Notes under the pieces: generated by a model | Seen by the model: the letters and a program-made list of their open reading frames with translations, nothing else | What the model was told of the DNA's origin: nothing | Database searches by the model: none | Program-made: the position numbers and the translations under genes | Source: Boesenbergia rotunda | Lineage: Eukaryota > Streptophyta > Magnoliopsida > Zingiberales > Zingiberaceae | Length of the DNA stretch: 64,000 nt | Direction of reading: 5' to 3' | NCBI GenBank assembly: GCA_024364735.1 | Contig: JAGFNQ010010065.1 | Span: 99,131 to 163,130 of the forward strand | Part shown: piece after piece, positions 1 to 10,998 of the stretch | Layout of the letters: each line of letters opens with the position of its first letter | How positions within the stretch are numbered: position 1 is the stretch's first letter

Positions 1-70
1 CGGAGGATCAAATCGTAAATACCTGAGATAGCGATTAATTATCGGACCGCTGCACCATAGTTTCGAGGGC
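1..70 (-). mobile_element. SINE fragment (tRNA-related head), cut by window edge
   Basis: Read on the minus strand, this begins GCCCTCGAAACTATGGTGCA, continues with an A-box-like TGGTGCAGCGGT, and has a weakened B-box-like GATTTGATCC near the window edge. It matches the head of the complete SINE at 4797-5049. Only the head is visible, so the length and target-site duplication cannot be judged. Confidence 0.5.
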
Positions 71-239
71 ATAAATTTAATATTGATGATGATGGGATGG
101 TTAATTGTTGATGAAGTTATATGTGTAAGGATAGAAATAAGTTTGTCTTAAAAATTACAGCTCATAGTTAAATTTGTTCTGGATGGTCGTCGCAAATTTT
201 GTTATAAAAAATATAATGTTTGTGATAAATTTTGTGACA

Positions 240-770
240 AAATAAATTTGCCGCAACTTTTATGATAATTTTGCAACAAATTCTTTTGATTGTAAAATTT
301 GCCACGAAATATGATTTTGTAATAAATTTGGGATGAAAATAAGTTTTGTAAGAAATGGTATTTTCATATTTTGAAATTTGTCATGAATTTTTTTGGGCAA
401 ACTCTGTGATGTTGGTTTTTTTTTAAAATTATGATAAAAAAGTGTCTCATTGCAAAATTTGCCATGACATTTTATTCGCCACAAGTTATATTTATAACGA
501 AATTACTTTGATGCCAAATTTTAAGACCAAATTGCTTTTTATCTCGAAATTATGATGAAATTCATTTTCATTATAAAATTAGTCGCTAATTTTATAATGC
601 AAAAAATATTATTTGTTACAAGTTTTACATCTAATTTCTATTTTGTCATTGCAAAATTTTGCAATAACATATTTGCAAAAAATTTCTTGTTATAAAATTT
701 GTTACAAAGTTTTTTACAACAAATTTTTATTTGTTGTAAATTTCATTGTACATAAGACTTTTTTTTAGTG
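240..770 (-). mobile_element. Possible CACTA-type DNA transposon end
   Basis: The segment is a dense series of degenerate short words of the type aaatttgttacaaaattt in both orientations, like CACTA subterminal repeats. It stops at a sequence that reads CACTAAAAAAAAGTC on the minus strand. No second terminus or transposase is visible, so this is a remnant or a tentative call. It could instead be plain AT-rich decay. Confidence 0.33.
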
Positions 771-2062
771 ACCTAGAATTTATATGAATTTTTCTTCTAA
801 ATAAGATGCGAATTTTGAGATGCTGAGTTTCAAGATTGTTCACTGCGAGTAATTTTTTTTATTTACCTTGATGATTAATGAAAAATTTTCGTTAAGTCAG
901 ATCGTCTTTAAATTTTGTTAATTATTATTTTTATTTATTCAGAAAGGGCACGACCTACACGTGTTTCGCTCCGGAAACTCCGCCCTTTGTTCTATTCACA
1001 CGTCTTGCTTCATACATAATGCACGACTGTGTTGTGAGATACGATTAATTGTGCACCATGCTATATAACATGTGTTCCAAGCATCTTTCATTTTAATTAT
1101 GCTTAGATTCATGTCATGTCAATAAAATCATGCAAAATAATAACAAAAATACAAGTTTGCGAAATATACTTACGTGATGAAACAAAATACATATAAAATA
1201 ATATTAAAAAAATACCCTCTGGGATAATGATGTAACCATTAGGCTTTCAAGCTATTAATCAGACATGGAAAGGTCAAACAGAAGCTATGACCTAGTGTAC
1301 ATTTTTGATCGATTAATAAAATAAATCTGAAAATTGATCACGTTGAAAATTATCGTTAATTGATCTCCATAAGTGATCCATCGGTAGACCGCTTTGTAAC
1401 TTGATTTTTTACTTGAATGATGATAATCGACCTGATAGTAGAGATGGGCGTTTAAAATTTTTGATGGCCAGGTGCCTTCCTGTCGTTTCGATGCGAACGC
1501 AAAGAAATAAATAACAACTCGTTGCGTGGCCGAATTGCTGTGTTTGGCCGGTCGCGTTGGGTTGGACAAATCTACGATTACAAAACACACGCCCAATATT
1601 TTACCCGATGCAGTATGAATTTGTAATATGAAATCCAACATGAATGACGTGACATTTTTTATATACCCATCCGATTATTATTTGGATATTAATGACGGTC
1701 TCTGATCGTTGTCCTGAACAAAACTATATTCTGGGGGCATAGTGAATCCGTCGAAAATCGTTATAATTAAAATATCATGTTAAATTTTATATTACAAATT
1801 TTTATTGCATATCATTTGTAAGCGGCCTCGTTCGTGTCCCAGGCCGCTCGCCCACCTTCAGCGAAGCGCTTACACCAGAAGAAAAGTGCAACAAGGAAGG
1901 GAAACCGACCAGACAAACCGCGTACAGATACGGCCCACGCCTCTCTCTCTCCGAGTATTTCGCCACTGAATTAAATGCCTATCTGGTTCGCCAGACGACG
2001 AAATTTATACCGCCTGAGCACAGATGTCACGAAGCCCCGGGTGCAGCTACCTAAACAGGAGG
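771..2062. other. Intergenic region and upstream flank of the glucanase gene
   Basis: No gene is recognisable. A 118-codon minus-strand ORF at 1285-1641 has no known motif and is probably chance. The last 250 bases are more GC-rich and hold a CT-rich stretch at 1941-1952 and a TATA-like tttatac near 2004, which would leave a very short leader before the start codon at 2063. Neither is strong enough to be called a promoter. Confidence 0.4.
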
Positions 2063-3664
2063 ATGGCCGCCTTCTCCCACTCCGTTTGCTTTCTCGTCCT
2101 CTGCTTCCTCTTCTCAGGTCAGGTGCCGATAGAGTTTCCCCTTCTCTTTCAATTCGCTGCAATTCGTGAACGGAGTGTATGAATTGATAGTGAACCTCCT
2201 CTCTTTCATATATATAATTTCTCTGTTGAAGAAAGAAAAACTAGAATGATACTGCTAACAAAGTTCGTATAGCAGGGCAAAATCTCCAAACACTCGGTGT
2301 CAGTGTTGGCATCAATTACGGACAAAAAGCAAACGACCTCCCAACTCCCACCGCCGTCGCCAGGCTCATTCAAACAATCAACATCAGCCGAATCAAGCTC
2401 TACGACGCCAACCCCGACATCCTGACGGCTTTCCAACACTCCGGCGTTGATTTCATCATCGCCATCAGCAATGAGAACGTGGCCAACATGATGGACTCCA
2501 CCAAGGCCCAGGCGTGGCTGAAGCAGAACGTCCAACCCCATATCAACCAAACTCGGATCACCTGCATCACCGTCGGCAACGAGGTTCTCACCGGCAATGA
2601 CACCGTCTTGATGTCCAACCTTCTTCCGGCCATGCAATCCGTGTACCAAGCGCTGGTTGCCCTGGGACTCGATAGACAGGTGAACGTCTCCACGGCGCAC
2701 TCTGTTGCCATCTTAGGCAATTCCTTTCCTCCTTCCTCTGGTTTATTTCGCCAAGATCTCGCCGAGTACATTCAGCCGCTGCTCAACTTCCACGCCGAAA
2801 TCAACTCCCCCTTCCTCATCAACGCCTATCCCTTCTTCGCCTACAAGGAAAACCCACAGAGCATTTCCTTGGAGTATGTTCTGTTCGAGGCCAACCCAGG
2901 AGTCACCGATCCAAACACAAATTTGACCTACGACAACATGCTCTACGCGCAAATTGATTCTGTTTACGCTGCAGTCCGAGCTATGGGTCACACTGACATC
3001 GACGTCGCCATATCAGAAACAGGCTGGCCGTCGAAAGGCGACTCCGACGAGATCGGAGCAACCCTACAGAACGCAGCAACCTACAACAGGAATCTGATTA
3101 GCCGAATTGCAATGAATGAAGGGACCCCGATGAATCCAACGGTGCCGATCAATGTGTATGTTTTTGCTCTTTTCAATGAGAATTTGAAGACGGGTCCGAC
3201 GTCGGAGAGGAATTATGGGCTTTTCTACCCAGATGCCACTCCTGTTTATGATATCTCCTTACTCGAAGGACGACAGTTCTCCTCCCCTTCATCCTCCCCT
3301 TCATTTTCTACAAATTTGACGGTAAGAACTTAACTGCTTAAATATTTCAGAGCATTAAATTTTGGTGACATAAATACTTTTGACAAAGTACATACTAAGG
3401 ATCAAATAATAAGCTTGATGCCACTAATCCTATGAGCATTGCAAGGATTCCCACATTTTTAGGTGTTAACGTTACAGGAATAAGTTCCCTTCCTTTATCT
3501 TTTTTTTTTGTCCCCCTTCTTCTACTACTGAAATGACGTAGAATTAATATGACAAGTACACCATTTTAAAAATAGTTTATGCAGTGCTGATCATATACTT
3601 AATTTACTTGCAGGCGTGGAATGCGCTTGGCATTCTTATCCTCCTGATTGCGATCTTGATTTAA
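2063..3664 (+). CDS. GPI-anchored GH17 glucan endo-1,3-beta-glucosidase (plasmodesmal callase type)
   Basis: Hydrolyses beta-1,3-glucan (callose) at the outer face of the plasma membrane. Three exons: 2063-2117, 2276-3321 and 3614-3664. Intron 1 is phase 1 and intron 2 phase 0, both GT..AG, giving about 383 residues. Exon 1 encodes a hydrophobic signal peptide (MAAFSHSVCFLVLCFLFS). Mature GH17 sequence follows (GVSVGINYG near residue 26), with the acid/base glutamate in VGNEVL (E121), the nucleophile in SETGWPS (E266), and the family motif FALFNEN. After a serine-rich linker, exon 3 adds a hydrophobic tail (ALGILILLIAILI), as expected of a GPI attachment signal. There is no CBM43/X8 module. 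From memory the sequence resembles Arabidopsis plasmodesmal glucanase At5g42100 (BG_ppap); that placement is inference. A single-exon reading would miss the signal peptide and anchor. The frame has no stops, and this is the only apparently functional host gene here. Confidence 0.93.
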
Positions 3665-4777
3665 GTCCTTTTCTTCTTCTAAATTATATTTAGTAGTTGG
3701 CTTCCTTCATCCATCCTCATTAATTTGGACAAGTCGATGCTGACTCAATCAGGACTTTTGTTGATGAAGGTTTGAAATCAATTCTTTTCTATTGCAGCTT
3801 TCTTATCCTGTTCATACCTGTATTTTTTTGACATAAAAAAGAGAACGTTTCACAGACGCTGTAATATATAGTTGACAGGAGATTCCAGTTTATACGATCA
3901 TATTCATTCATTAATAGGGAAAAAAAATTTAAATTGAGGTTGGAAGTTGAAATCTGAGCCACAATTGACCTTTCGCCAGTGTGTTCCATAAAGGTTGGGA
4001 AGCCGCCAAAGCTTGAGAATTCACCATTTGGTTTTGTTTGCAGGAAGTCAGAAGCTGCCCTTGTCGTAGCTCACGATCTTAATCGTATGACGTATTAATT
4101 TGACTTTTCTATTTTGTTCGCATGTAACCAATTAAGATGCTTTTCAAACTACAAATTCTAAAATTATATCACCCAGTGTTGGAATAAAACCAAGCAGTTT
4201 AGTATGGTCGGCACTCCAGTTAAATATATAGGGGTAAATCATAAAGATATTTTATTCCAGCATAATGACCCTTTGTATAAGGAAGATCAGATACCTAACG
4301 AGACATTTTACATTCGTTGAGAATTGATTTTAAAATCTATTAAAGTAACCACTCATATAAATATCAATTATGTAACCTTGTGCCTATATCAAACACTATT
4401 AAAGCATGTTTTACTTGATCAATTTGATCTTTCACGGTATTCATTAGTCAGTATTAGGTTTTACTTTCTGATGTGCTGGCCAATGATATCAAATATTTCA
4501 CACTAGTTTCTGTTTGTGTTTCATGTGATGCAGGAGCCAGATGTTCTATAGAAATATTGCGTGCACGCGCAGAGTTGTAGCGAGTATTCTTTCTTCTTAT
4601 TAAATCTGATTCATTGTAGCATAAATTATAAAAGCCATTATGAATGAAGAATATGATATGTTTGAGACTATGGTTTGACTACATGTAGAATATTGATTGT
4701 GCTAAATAATAAATCATTAAGATTCTGTGTTCATCATGTTCATTGTATTTACCCACAAAAGAAATCCTGAAACTTGA
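3665..4777. other. 3' flank of glucanase gene, no further gene seen
   Basis: AT-rich sequence following the glucanase stop codon. Several AATAAA-like words occur, but none is clearly the poly(A) signal. The short ORFs here have no recognisable motif. Confidence 0.5.
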
Positions 4778-4796
4778 CGAAACAATCATTGAAAGA

Positions 4797-5049
4797 AAAA
4801 AAAAAAATGATGAACCAGGTAGCAGACAAATTGAACCTGGGGTGACCGGCCCGGCCCTACGGAAGTCTCCCACCGGTCACCAGGGTAAATCGGGAAGCGC
4901 TCACGGTGGCCAATCTAGAAGCCCAGCGGCCCAGGGTTCGCGCCCCATTTGGAGAAAAAATTCCTGCAAAATGCGCCGTAGCTGGGGATCGAACTACAAA
5001 TGCGTGGGTGAACAACTAGTGACCTTACCGCTGCACCATAACCTCGGGG
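4797..5049 (-). mobile_element. Full-length SINE with 19-bp target-site duplication
   Basis: On the minus strand the element starts near GCCCCGAGGTTATGGTGCAG, has a Pol III A box (TGGTGCAGCGGT) and B box (AGTTCGATCCC), and ends in a T-rich tail (next to 4797-4808). It is flanked by a perfect 19-bp direct repeat, cgaaacaatcattgaaaga, at 4778-4796 and 5050-5068. The undamaged repeat implies a fairly recent insertion. The 152-codon ORF running through it is not a gene. The same family appears at 1-70. Confidence 0.88.
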
Positions 5050-5068
5050 CGAAACAATCATTGAAAGA

Positions 5069-5539
5069 GATGGCATGGATGGTACATAATTTTTCTTTCA
5101 CGTTACTGAATAAAAATATCATAATCGATCCTATGTGTCAATCCATTGTTGTTTCCATTATTCCGGATCCATTAGTACTATCCTTCCTGCTCGATCTCTA
5201 ATTCAACAGATTAGGTTAACTAAAATATTACTAAAACTATTCTAATCAAGTAAATTATTCTTTTTCATTATGTGAGCTAAAATATTCTTTCACATTAATT
5301 ATCTTTTTATTATATTAACTAAAATGTTCTTTGATTTTTCTATATAATTTACACATTTCACTATGATTAATTCAACTCATTTCAATAATTCAGTTTATTA
5401 ATGATTTTTATATATATTTGTCATCTCTATATATTTGTCCATGGGCAATGCTCGATACCACTCATCTCTAAATGGATTACACAATGCCCAACATAGAGAA
5501 GTGTGTGAGTTTAAATTGAATCCCAGCATACGAGGGCCG
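5069..5539. other. AT-rich spacer, 3' flank of the hAT remnant
   Basis: Nothing coding is recognised. The right end (about 5520-5570) reads on the minus strand as a 3' flank typical of plant hAT genes, with an ACGGCCCTCG word, so the hAT element's 3' end may lie near 5450-5520. No clear terminal inverted repeat could be assigned. Confidence 0.4.
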
Positions 5540-5925
5540 TCTCAATATTTTCCGAGGCTCTAAAAGAAAAAATATTTAGGATCTTAATATTTTTTTTAGA
5601 AATTAAATATTATTTTTTAAAAAAACATTAAATTTTCATATAAAAACTAAAGTTTTTTTTAGATGCAAAGCTACTAAATAGATTTTTATATTCAAATTTT
5701 AATAATAAATCATTTTCAATTAATAAAATTATTTAATTATTTATTCTTTCTTGAGATATTATTTGTCATAATAAGATTTTATTAATTTTAATATTATAAA
5801 AAATTTTGTATGAAGCATTACTAATATGAATTATTAGTAATATTGTATAAGTTATTCATATATTAGAAAAATAATTTAATTATTTTTTATAAGTTTTAAT
5901 ATTTCAATTAAGTGTTATTTTTAAT
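5540..5925 (-). pseudogene. hAT transposase pseudogene, C-terminal dimerisation part
   Basis: Read on the minus strand with several frame changes, this gives a decayed hAT C-terminal dimerisation domain. Recognisable pieces are FIILKLIKSYYDK and KMIYY, which align with the family's F-S-K-L-K-L-I-K-S-Y-L region and the block after it. Many stops and an AT drift show long neutrality. The rest of the gene is about 38 kb away at 44424-47040: the frame resumes there in the correct order once the fold-back element and its contents are removed. Type assignment (DUF4371/TTF zinc-finger hAT) rests on the N-terminal part. Confidence 0.72.
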
Positions 5926-7091
5926 ACGGGAATTTATCAAATGACATATATAGGTTTCCAATTAATCAAAAGATGTATACTATTTTAATATTTATCAAAG
6001 GACAAATTTAATTATATGTTTTTTCTATTTTATTCTGCTTATTGTCAAAGTTGATTTTTTCTCTCTCTTTCCTCTTCCCCTCTCTCTCTCTACACGGCGA
6101 GCGCTTCCCGATTTATCCTGATGACTGATAAAAAACTTCCGTGGAACCGAACCAATCACCCTAAATTTAATTTATCTACTGTCTGATTCATCATTCATTT
6201 TTTTCCCTCTCTAAGCACGCATAGAAGAAGCATAATTATTCCAAAAATAGTGGAATTTTTATCGTTTCTTTCAAATATAATTTAACACCTTCATATATGA
6301 ATGGACAAAAAAATGACAAAGGGCTTATACATTTTTTGCTATTTTTGGAAGAAATGACAAAAATCCCACATATCAGATCCAACATGAGTCTGATATAGAA
6401 TGTGGACCTCATATGATTCCATATCAAGCCATGTTAAACCTGATATGATTCATATATAGGATTTTTTATCAATTCTTCCTTATTAAATTTTAACATATCC
6501 AGAAAAGTCGAAATAAATAATGGATAATAAATTTAAACTCCTTACAATCTCATAAATTCACAGGACTTGAAATTGATACAATCAGAACTCTCTAGGTCCA
6601 TCAGTGTGTTTCGGTCGAAACTCGCTGATGGATCTAAAAGCTCCAATTGCATCAATTTCAGGTTCTATGGATTTCTGAGGTTGCAAGGAGTTCAAATATA
6701 TTATCCATTATTTATTTTGGTTTCTCCAGAGGTATTAAACTATTTTTGAAAATAAAGGAAAAAAATCCCACCTTCGGTCTGATATGATTTATATCACGCT
6801 GGACACGGGATTTTTGGAAGAAACAACTCTAAATCCCACTATTTTTGGAACGATAAAAAATTCCACGTTGGGCCTGATATGGAATCATCAGGCCCAACGT
6901 GGAATTTTTTGTCGATTCTTCCAAAATCAGCAAAAAAAAAATTATGCTCCCTTTGTCAAATTTTTATCGATTTTCGATTCGTATTCGGTGTTAAACTATT
7001 TTTGGAAGAAATGGCAAAAAATTTTAGTATTTTTGGAATATTTATGCTTGTATGCGTAAAGAAGAGAGGAAAGAGAAGAGAGGGGAGAAAA
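5926..7091. mobile_element. Large fold-back MITE, left part (most of the element)
   Basis: This segment plus 44257-44414 forms one element of about 1.32 kb that is nearly all inverted repeat, centred near 6618. Left-arm landmarks (5935 ttatcaaatgacatatatag; 6238 ttccaaaaatag; 6500-6605) recur reverse-complemented at 6632-6750, 6930-7060 and 44257-44414. The left arm has roughly 120 bp without a partner (about 6090-6215). Ends read acgggaatttatcaaa (left) and gacttatcaaaa (right, minus strand). Flanks atttttaat (5917-5925) and aattttaat (44415-44423) look like a 9-bp TSD with one mismatch, which would fit a Mutator-like origin (inference). It carries no transposase and is inserted in the hAT pseudogene. 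Copia-3 later inserted near its right end. Confidence 0.78.
6854..6914. repeat. Near-perfect hairpin inside the fold-back element
   Basis: Two arms, about 6858-6880 and 6887-6912, are exact reverse complements around the core ttccacgttgggcctgat, separated by only a few bases. This small stem sits within the right arm of the larger inverted repeat and is much better conserved than the rest of the element. Confidence 0.85.
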
Positions 7092-8275
7092 TGTTAGGAT
7101 CTTACCGTGAAGCTAGAGGGGGGGGGGGGGGGGGGGTGAATAGCTTTCTTTCAAGTTTCTTCCTACAAGTTGTTAGTGCGCAAGCGGAAATACAACGAAA
7201 ACGAAAATAAAACTAACAACTCAAGGAACACACTGATTTACGTGGTTCGGAGATGAAGCTCCTACTCTACGATAGTCCGTAAGGTGGACGATCCCTATCC
7301 TTCGGTGGATGATTTCCCGGAGCACCTCCGGCTAGCTCTTGTCGGTCCTTGTTGGTGGAGAAACCTCACCACAACTTCTGGAGAATCCCTGAGCACTATA
7401 GGCTACTAACAAGCTCTACCCAAATAAGTTTCGCCAAGGAGAAACAGTCTTAAACGAGCTCCCTTAAATAGAGCTCAAGGCTGAATATCACTGTTACTAG
7501 TCGACTGGCCCACTCTGAATTCTAATATCACCGCCTGACCTTTTAAATTCTGGCCACTACAAGTCGACTGGTCCTGGATCAGTCGTTGATCTTTCTATGA
7601 ATCCTATCAGTCGACTAATCCCTCACCAGTCGACTGGCACACTGCCTAAGCCTAGGGTTATCCTTCCCGAGTATATTTCTCTCAACACTCGAACCCTCAC
7701 TACTTAGCTCACCCCGAGTACAATTCCCTCAGCACTCGGAACCTCACGACCTGGTTGACTCTTCATCCACCAGCCTCGATTTGTTGCTTTCGCGTCCTCT
7801 TCGTCTTCGGCTCCAGTCCCTCAGATGTGCACGCAAGCCCTCGGCTGCAATTGCCTCCGTGTCATTCTTCACGCATGCCTCGAAGTCCGCATCTCTCGGC
7901 TCATCGTTCCTACTCCAACAGCCTCAATCTGTTGCCTTCAAGCCCTCTTCGACTTTGGCCCTCGTCCCTCAGATGCGCACACAAGCTCTCAGCTTACCTC
8001 CATGCCATCGTTCATGTACGCCTCGAAGTCCGCTTCCCTCGGCTCATCGTCCCTGCTTTGTCTATGATCCCTCGGATGCGCACACAAGCCCACGGCTTGC
8101 CTCCATGCTACCCTTCACCGTACCTGAAGACATCCAACCAAGTCTATGTGTATCCTGCAACCCTGCACACTCACATACACATATTAGATCACAATGAAAC
8201 CCTAACTTAATCATATTGACACACACATCAAAACCCATAATCTTCCAGATCATACTTGGGTTGATTGCCTTAACA
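7092..8275 (-). mobile_element. Copia-3 3' LTR (1184 bp)
   Basis: Reads TGTTAAGGCAATC... to ...GATCCTAACA on the minus strand and matches the LTR at 42968-44256. It contains a run of 19 G at 7118-7136, decayed GTCGAC palindrome pairs at about 7498-7645, and a zone of ~110-150-bp repeats at 7755-8130. It is about 105 bp shorter than its partner, which has one extra minisatellite unit. The left TSD gaaaa (7087-7091) matches 44257-44261 exactly. ORFs in the repeat zone are not genes. Confidence 0.92.
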
Positions 8276-9273
8276 ATCTCCTCCTTCTTGATGTGTGGCA
8301 ATATGTTTAAGTTAGGTAAAACAACAACAATAACAATTAAAAAGTAAAGACATAACACATTAAGAGACATAAACATGCCCTCCCCCTTAATCTATGCCCT
8401 CCACATAATTTTCAATTTTCCACAGTACCAAGTTAAGTCAAACCTAACTTAACACCATAAGTTCTCCCCCTTTGACACCATCAAAAAAATTGCCCCAAGC
8501 AATGCTACCCCTAGTGTCAAAAGGAACCCAATCTATTTCTGAAGGGCCCTCAGAAATCAACAACCAAAAGAATTAGTCGACTGATCCAGCATCAGTCAAC
8601 TGGTGCCTTCATTTCGCAAACCCATAGAAAGATCAGTCGACTGCCCCAAGGGCAGTCAACTGATACACTACAATTCTGAATTTCTCAGCCCAAATTCAGA
8701 AATCCCTAGAAAATTCCATAAAATTTGGAAAAATTTGAAACTTTGCAAGCATATTTGTTAAGGTATATTCTACCCTAAAAAATTATAGTTTCGTGAAAAA
8801 TACCAAATATGCTTGACTTTTGACACAAACTCTAATTCTTTAAAAATATATCATTTTGTATCAACTCTCAAGCCTACATTTGATTCTATGTGTTTGCCAA
8901 GCATATCCTATACCATTTCCAACATAGAATTGTTTTCAAATCTCCCCTTTTTTTATATATGTTCTCAAGATAAGGTATATGATAAAATCTCCCCCTTCCC
9001 ATCCCTTAACTAAAGACATATATATATCAACATTTACTTATACCCAGACTTAGCAAGATAAGTTATGAATTACCAACAATACAAGCAATATCAAAGTCAT
9101 GGGTTGAAAATTCATATAAATAATACCAAAGCATGAATTGAAAGTTTCATATAAACCATAAGACATAAAAACAACTGTCACAAGGGCCATAGCCCCGAAG
9201 TTATCAAATATTATAATGCCAAAATACGTGTTTGAGAGATAAATAAAATATAAAATCCAAGCCACACACTCCC
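8276..9273 (-). other. Copia-3 3' internal region with polypurine tracts and paired palindromes
   Basis: Noncoding. On the minus strand, several PPT-like tracts precede the LTR: AAGAAGGAGGAGATT next to 8275, and GGGGGAG-type runs near 8380, 8463 and 8990. Two paired-palindrome words lie at 8574/8593 and 8634/8653, each pair 19 bp apart. The block is interrupted at 9273 by copia-2 and continues at 25485. Confidence 0.75.
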
Positions 9274-9653
9274 TATGGGATCGGTTTGAATCGATAGAGG
9301 GGGGTGAATATTGATCAATAATTTTTTGGAAAACTTAGATTAATTGTGCAGCGAAAAAGCAAAACAACGCTAACACGTTTGTTTTTACTTGGTTCGGAGT
9401 CACAGTCGGCTCCTACTCCATGGTCCACGGTCATTGACCGTTTATGATGGGCAATTCTATATTGCGTAAAATTGTTACAACTTGAGTACAAATATAGAAT
9501 TTAAAATACAACACTTAAATGAAAATTATGCCGACGACCGGAAGATTAGAATGCCGGAGCCATGAGGTCGTCGTTGGCGCTTAAGTCTTCAGCACGGAGC
9601 GTTTGGAGCAAAGCGCTTGAAGGAATGCATAGAAAGAAGTTGTGTCTGAAGCC
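9274..9653 (-). mobile_element. Copia-2 3' LTR, first part
   Basis: Matches 24318-24700 of the copia-2 5' LTR closely, including the conserved gaggggggtgaatatt tract next to the end. The terminal TG has mutated to TA. It is interrupted after 9653 by copia-1 and resumes at 15901. Left flank ctccc against right flank atccc after 25484 is a probable 5-bp TSD with one mismatch. Confidence 0.85.
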
Positions 9654-10442
9654 TGTTGGAAATTTTAATCCTTCAATAATTTCGAATATATCTCTTCAGT
9701 ATTTGACTTAGTCGATTCACGACCGTCGAAACTTCCGGGAGGTTGCTTTCGGAGGAAGTAAACTGATTGATATTTCACGTCAAGGCTAGTGTTGGACACT
9801 ATCTCCGTAAAACGATATTGCTTCGCTACTGGTGCTCACGGATAGCAGCAATTTGTTTCCAAGATACAACGACGTCGTCTCGGAATAGTAGCACTTCAAA
9901 TTCCGAGACCGACGAACCTTCCGTAGGCTTCTTGGACTCTCGATGCAGAAGAGGGAGGAGTGCAAATGCTTATAGATTGCAATGCTTGAATGAATGAAAT
10001 GATCTAGTGGAGGAATCTATTTATATTGAGTGAAGAGGTAAGTACCCTTTGGTTCGGACAGATCTGGACCGTTCATAACGAAAGGGTATAACCCTTTAAA
10101 GGTCATTTAATCTCGTCCTTTGATCTAAAGAGTTATAACTCTTCAGATCCATCTTGATCTCGGCCATCAGATTAGAACATTTAATCTGACGCCTCAGATC
10201 CATTCTCCCTCTTCACATTCAGATCTTTGATCCGACGCTCCAGATCGCACCTTCTTGCGATCTGTCCAGATCTTTGATCCGACGGCTACCATTGAGCGTA
10301 TCTTGAACAATTAATTTCTCATTCACCATTAATCGGTTTTGAGCAAATAAATAGTCCAGATTTATCTACGCGAAACGTAGATTTTGATTTTGAAGTCAAA
10401 CTTGACTTTCAACGATCGATGGCATCAAAATCATATCCATCA
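9654..10442 (-). mobile_element. Copia-1 3' LTR (789 bp)
   Basis: Nearly identical to 15118-15900 (the 5' LTR), with scattered substitutions and a few small indels. It begins tgttggaaat on the plus strand and ends tatccatca, where the partner keeps tatccaaca. The left flank aagcc (9649-9653) pairs with aatcc after the right LTR. A 76-codon ORF inside both LTRs is not a gene. Confidence 0.93.
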
Positions 10443-10998
10443 ATCCCCCATATGAATGGAAATTAATGCATGTTTGCATGCAGACACTTTACAAGAGTCC
10501 AATCGATAAGTCAATGCGTCAGGAACGGTAGCTTGTGACTTTGAACCTTCCGTAGTGGAATGCTATCGAACATACTAGGCTGCGCAGTGAACGTGATGTC
10601 TCGAACTACTCAGCTGTTGGTGTATACTAAGACATTAACACCCATACAGAGACTTATCTCACCCACTTTTGGTTCTCATGGTTGGTTCCGTTTCGGCCAT
10701 GGACACCATCTTGGATTCATGAGTGTTCATTGAAGCGGCCTGTCTTCACACTCATATAGGTGACACTTCCATCAAGAGTATCCTACCATACTCCACCTTA
10801 AAGGTATAGAAGTCATTAAAAGCATAAGCTTATCCTCACTACATGTGGTAGGACAACACCAAATCATCCTAGGATTGGGATAATAGAGATAATTATTTCT
10901 CTTGTGCTGTTAACACCACTTCTGTAACTTTGTTGTACCATTGAACCAAGATCTTGGGATCTCCAGTCAACAAGGTTGGGTTTCCATTACAGTCATTT
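10443..10998 (-). other. Copia-1 3' untranslated region
   Basis: Noncoding stretch between the RNase H stop and the 3' LTR. On the minus strand a short purine tract, ATATGGGGGAT, abuts the LTR and is the likely polypurine primer. Nothing else is recognised. Confidence 0.6.

Noticed and set aside
1285..1641. 118-codon minus-strand ORF upstream of the glucanase
   Set aside because: No recognisable motif, base composition like the intergenic DNA around it, and no promoter or splice context.
2400..2991. Long minus-strand ORFs opposite the glucanase exon
   Set aside because: Mirror frames of a GC3-rich exon; the plus-strand frame has catalytic motifs and matching splice phases.
4743..5201. 152-codon plus-strand ORF
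   Set aside because: Runs through the SINE and both copies of its target-site duplication; not a gene.
7755..8210. Overlapping Ser/Pro/His-rich ORFs in copia-3 LTRs (also 43667-44191)
   Set aside because: They are translations of the LTR minisatellite in all frames, differ between LTR copies, and have no motif.
9767..9997. 76-codon ORF repeated at 15231-15461
   Set aside because: Identical because it lies in the two copia-1 LTRs, on the strand opposite to the element.
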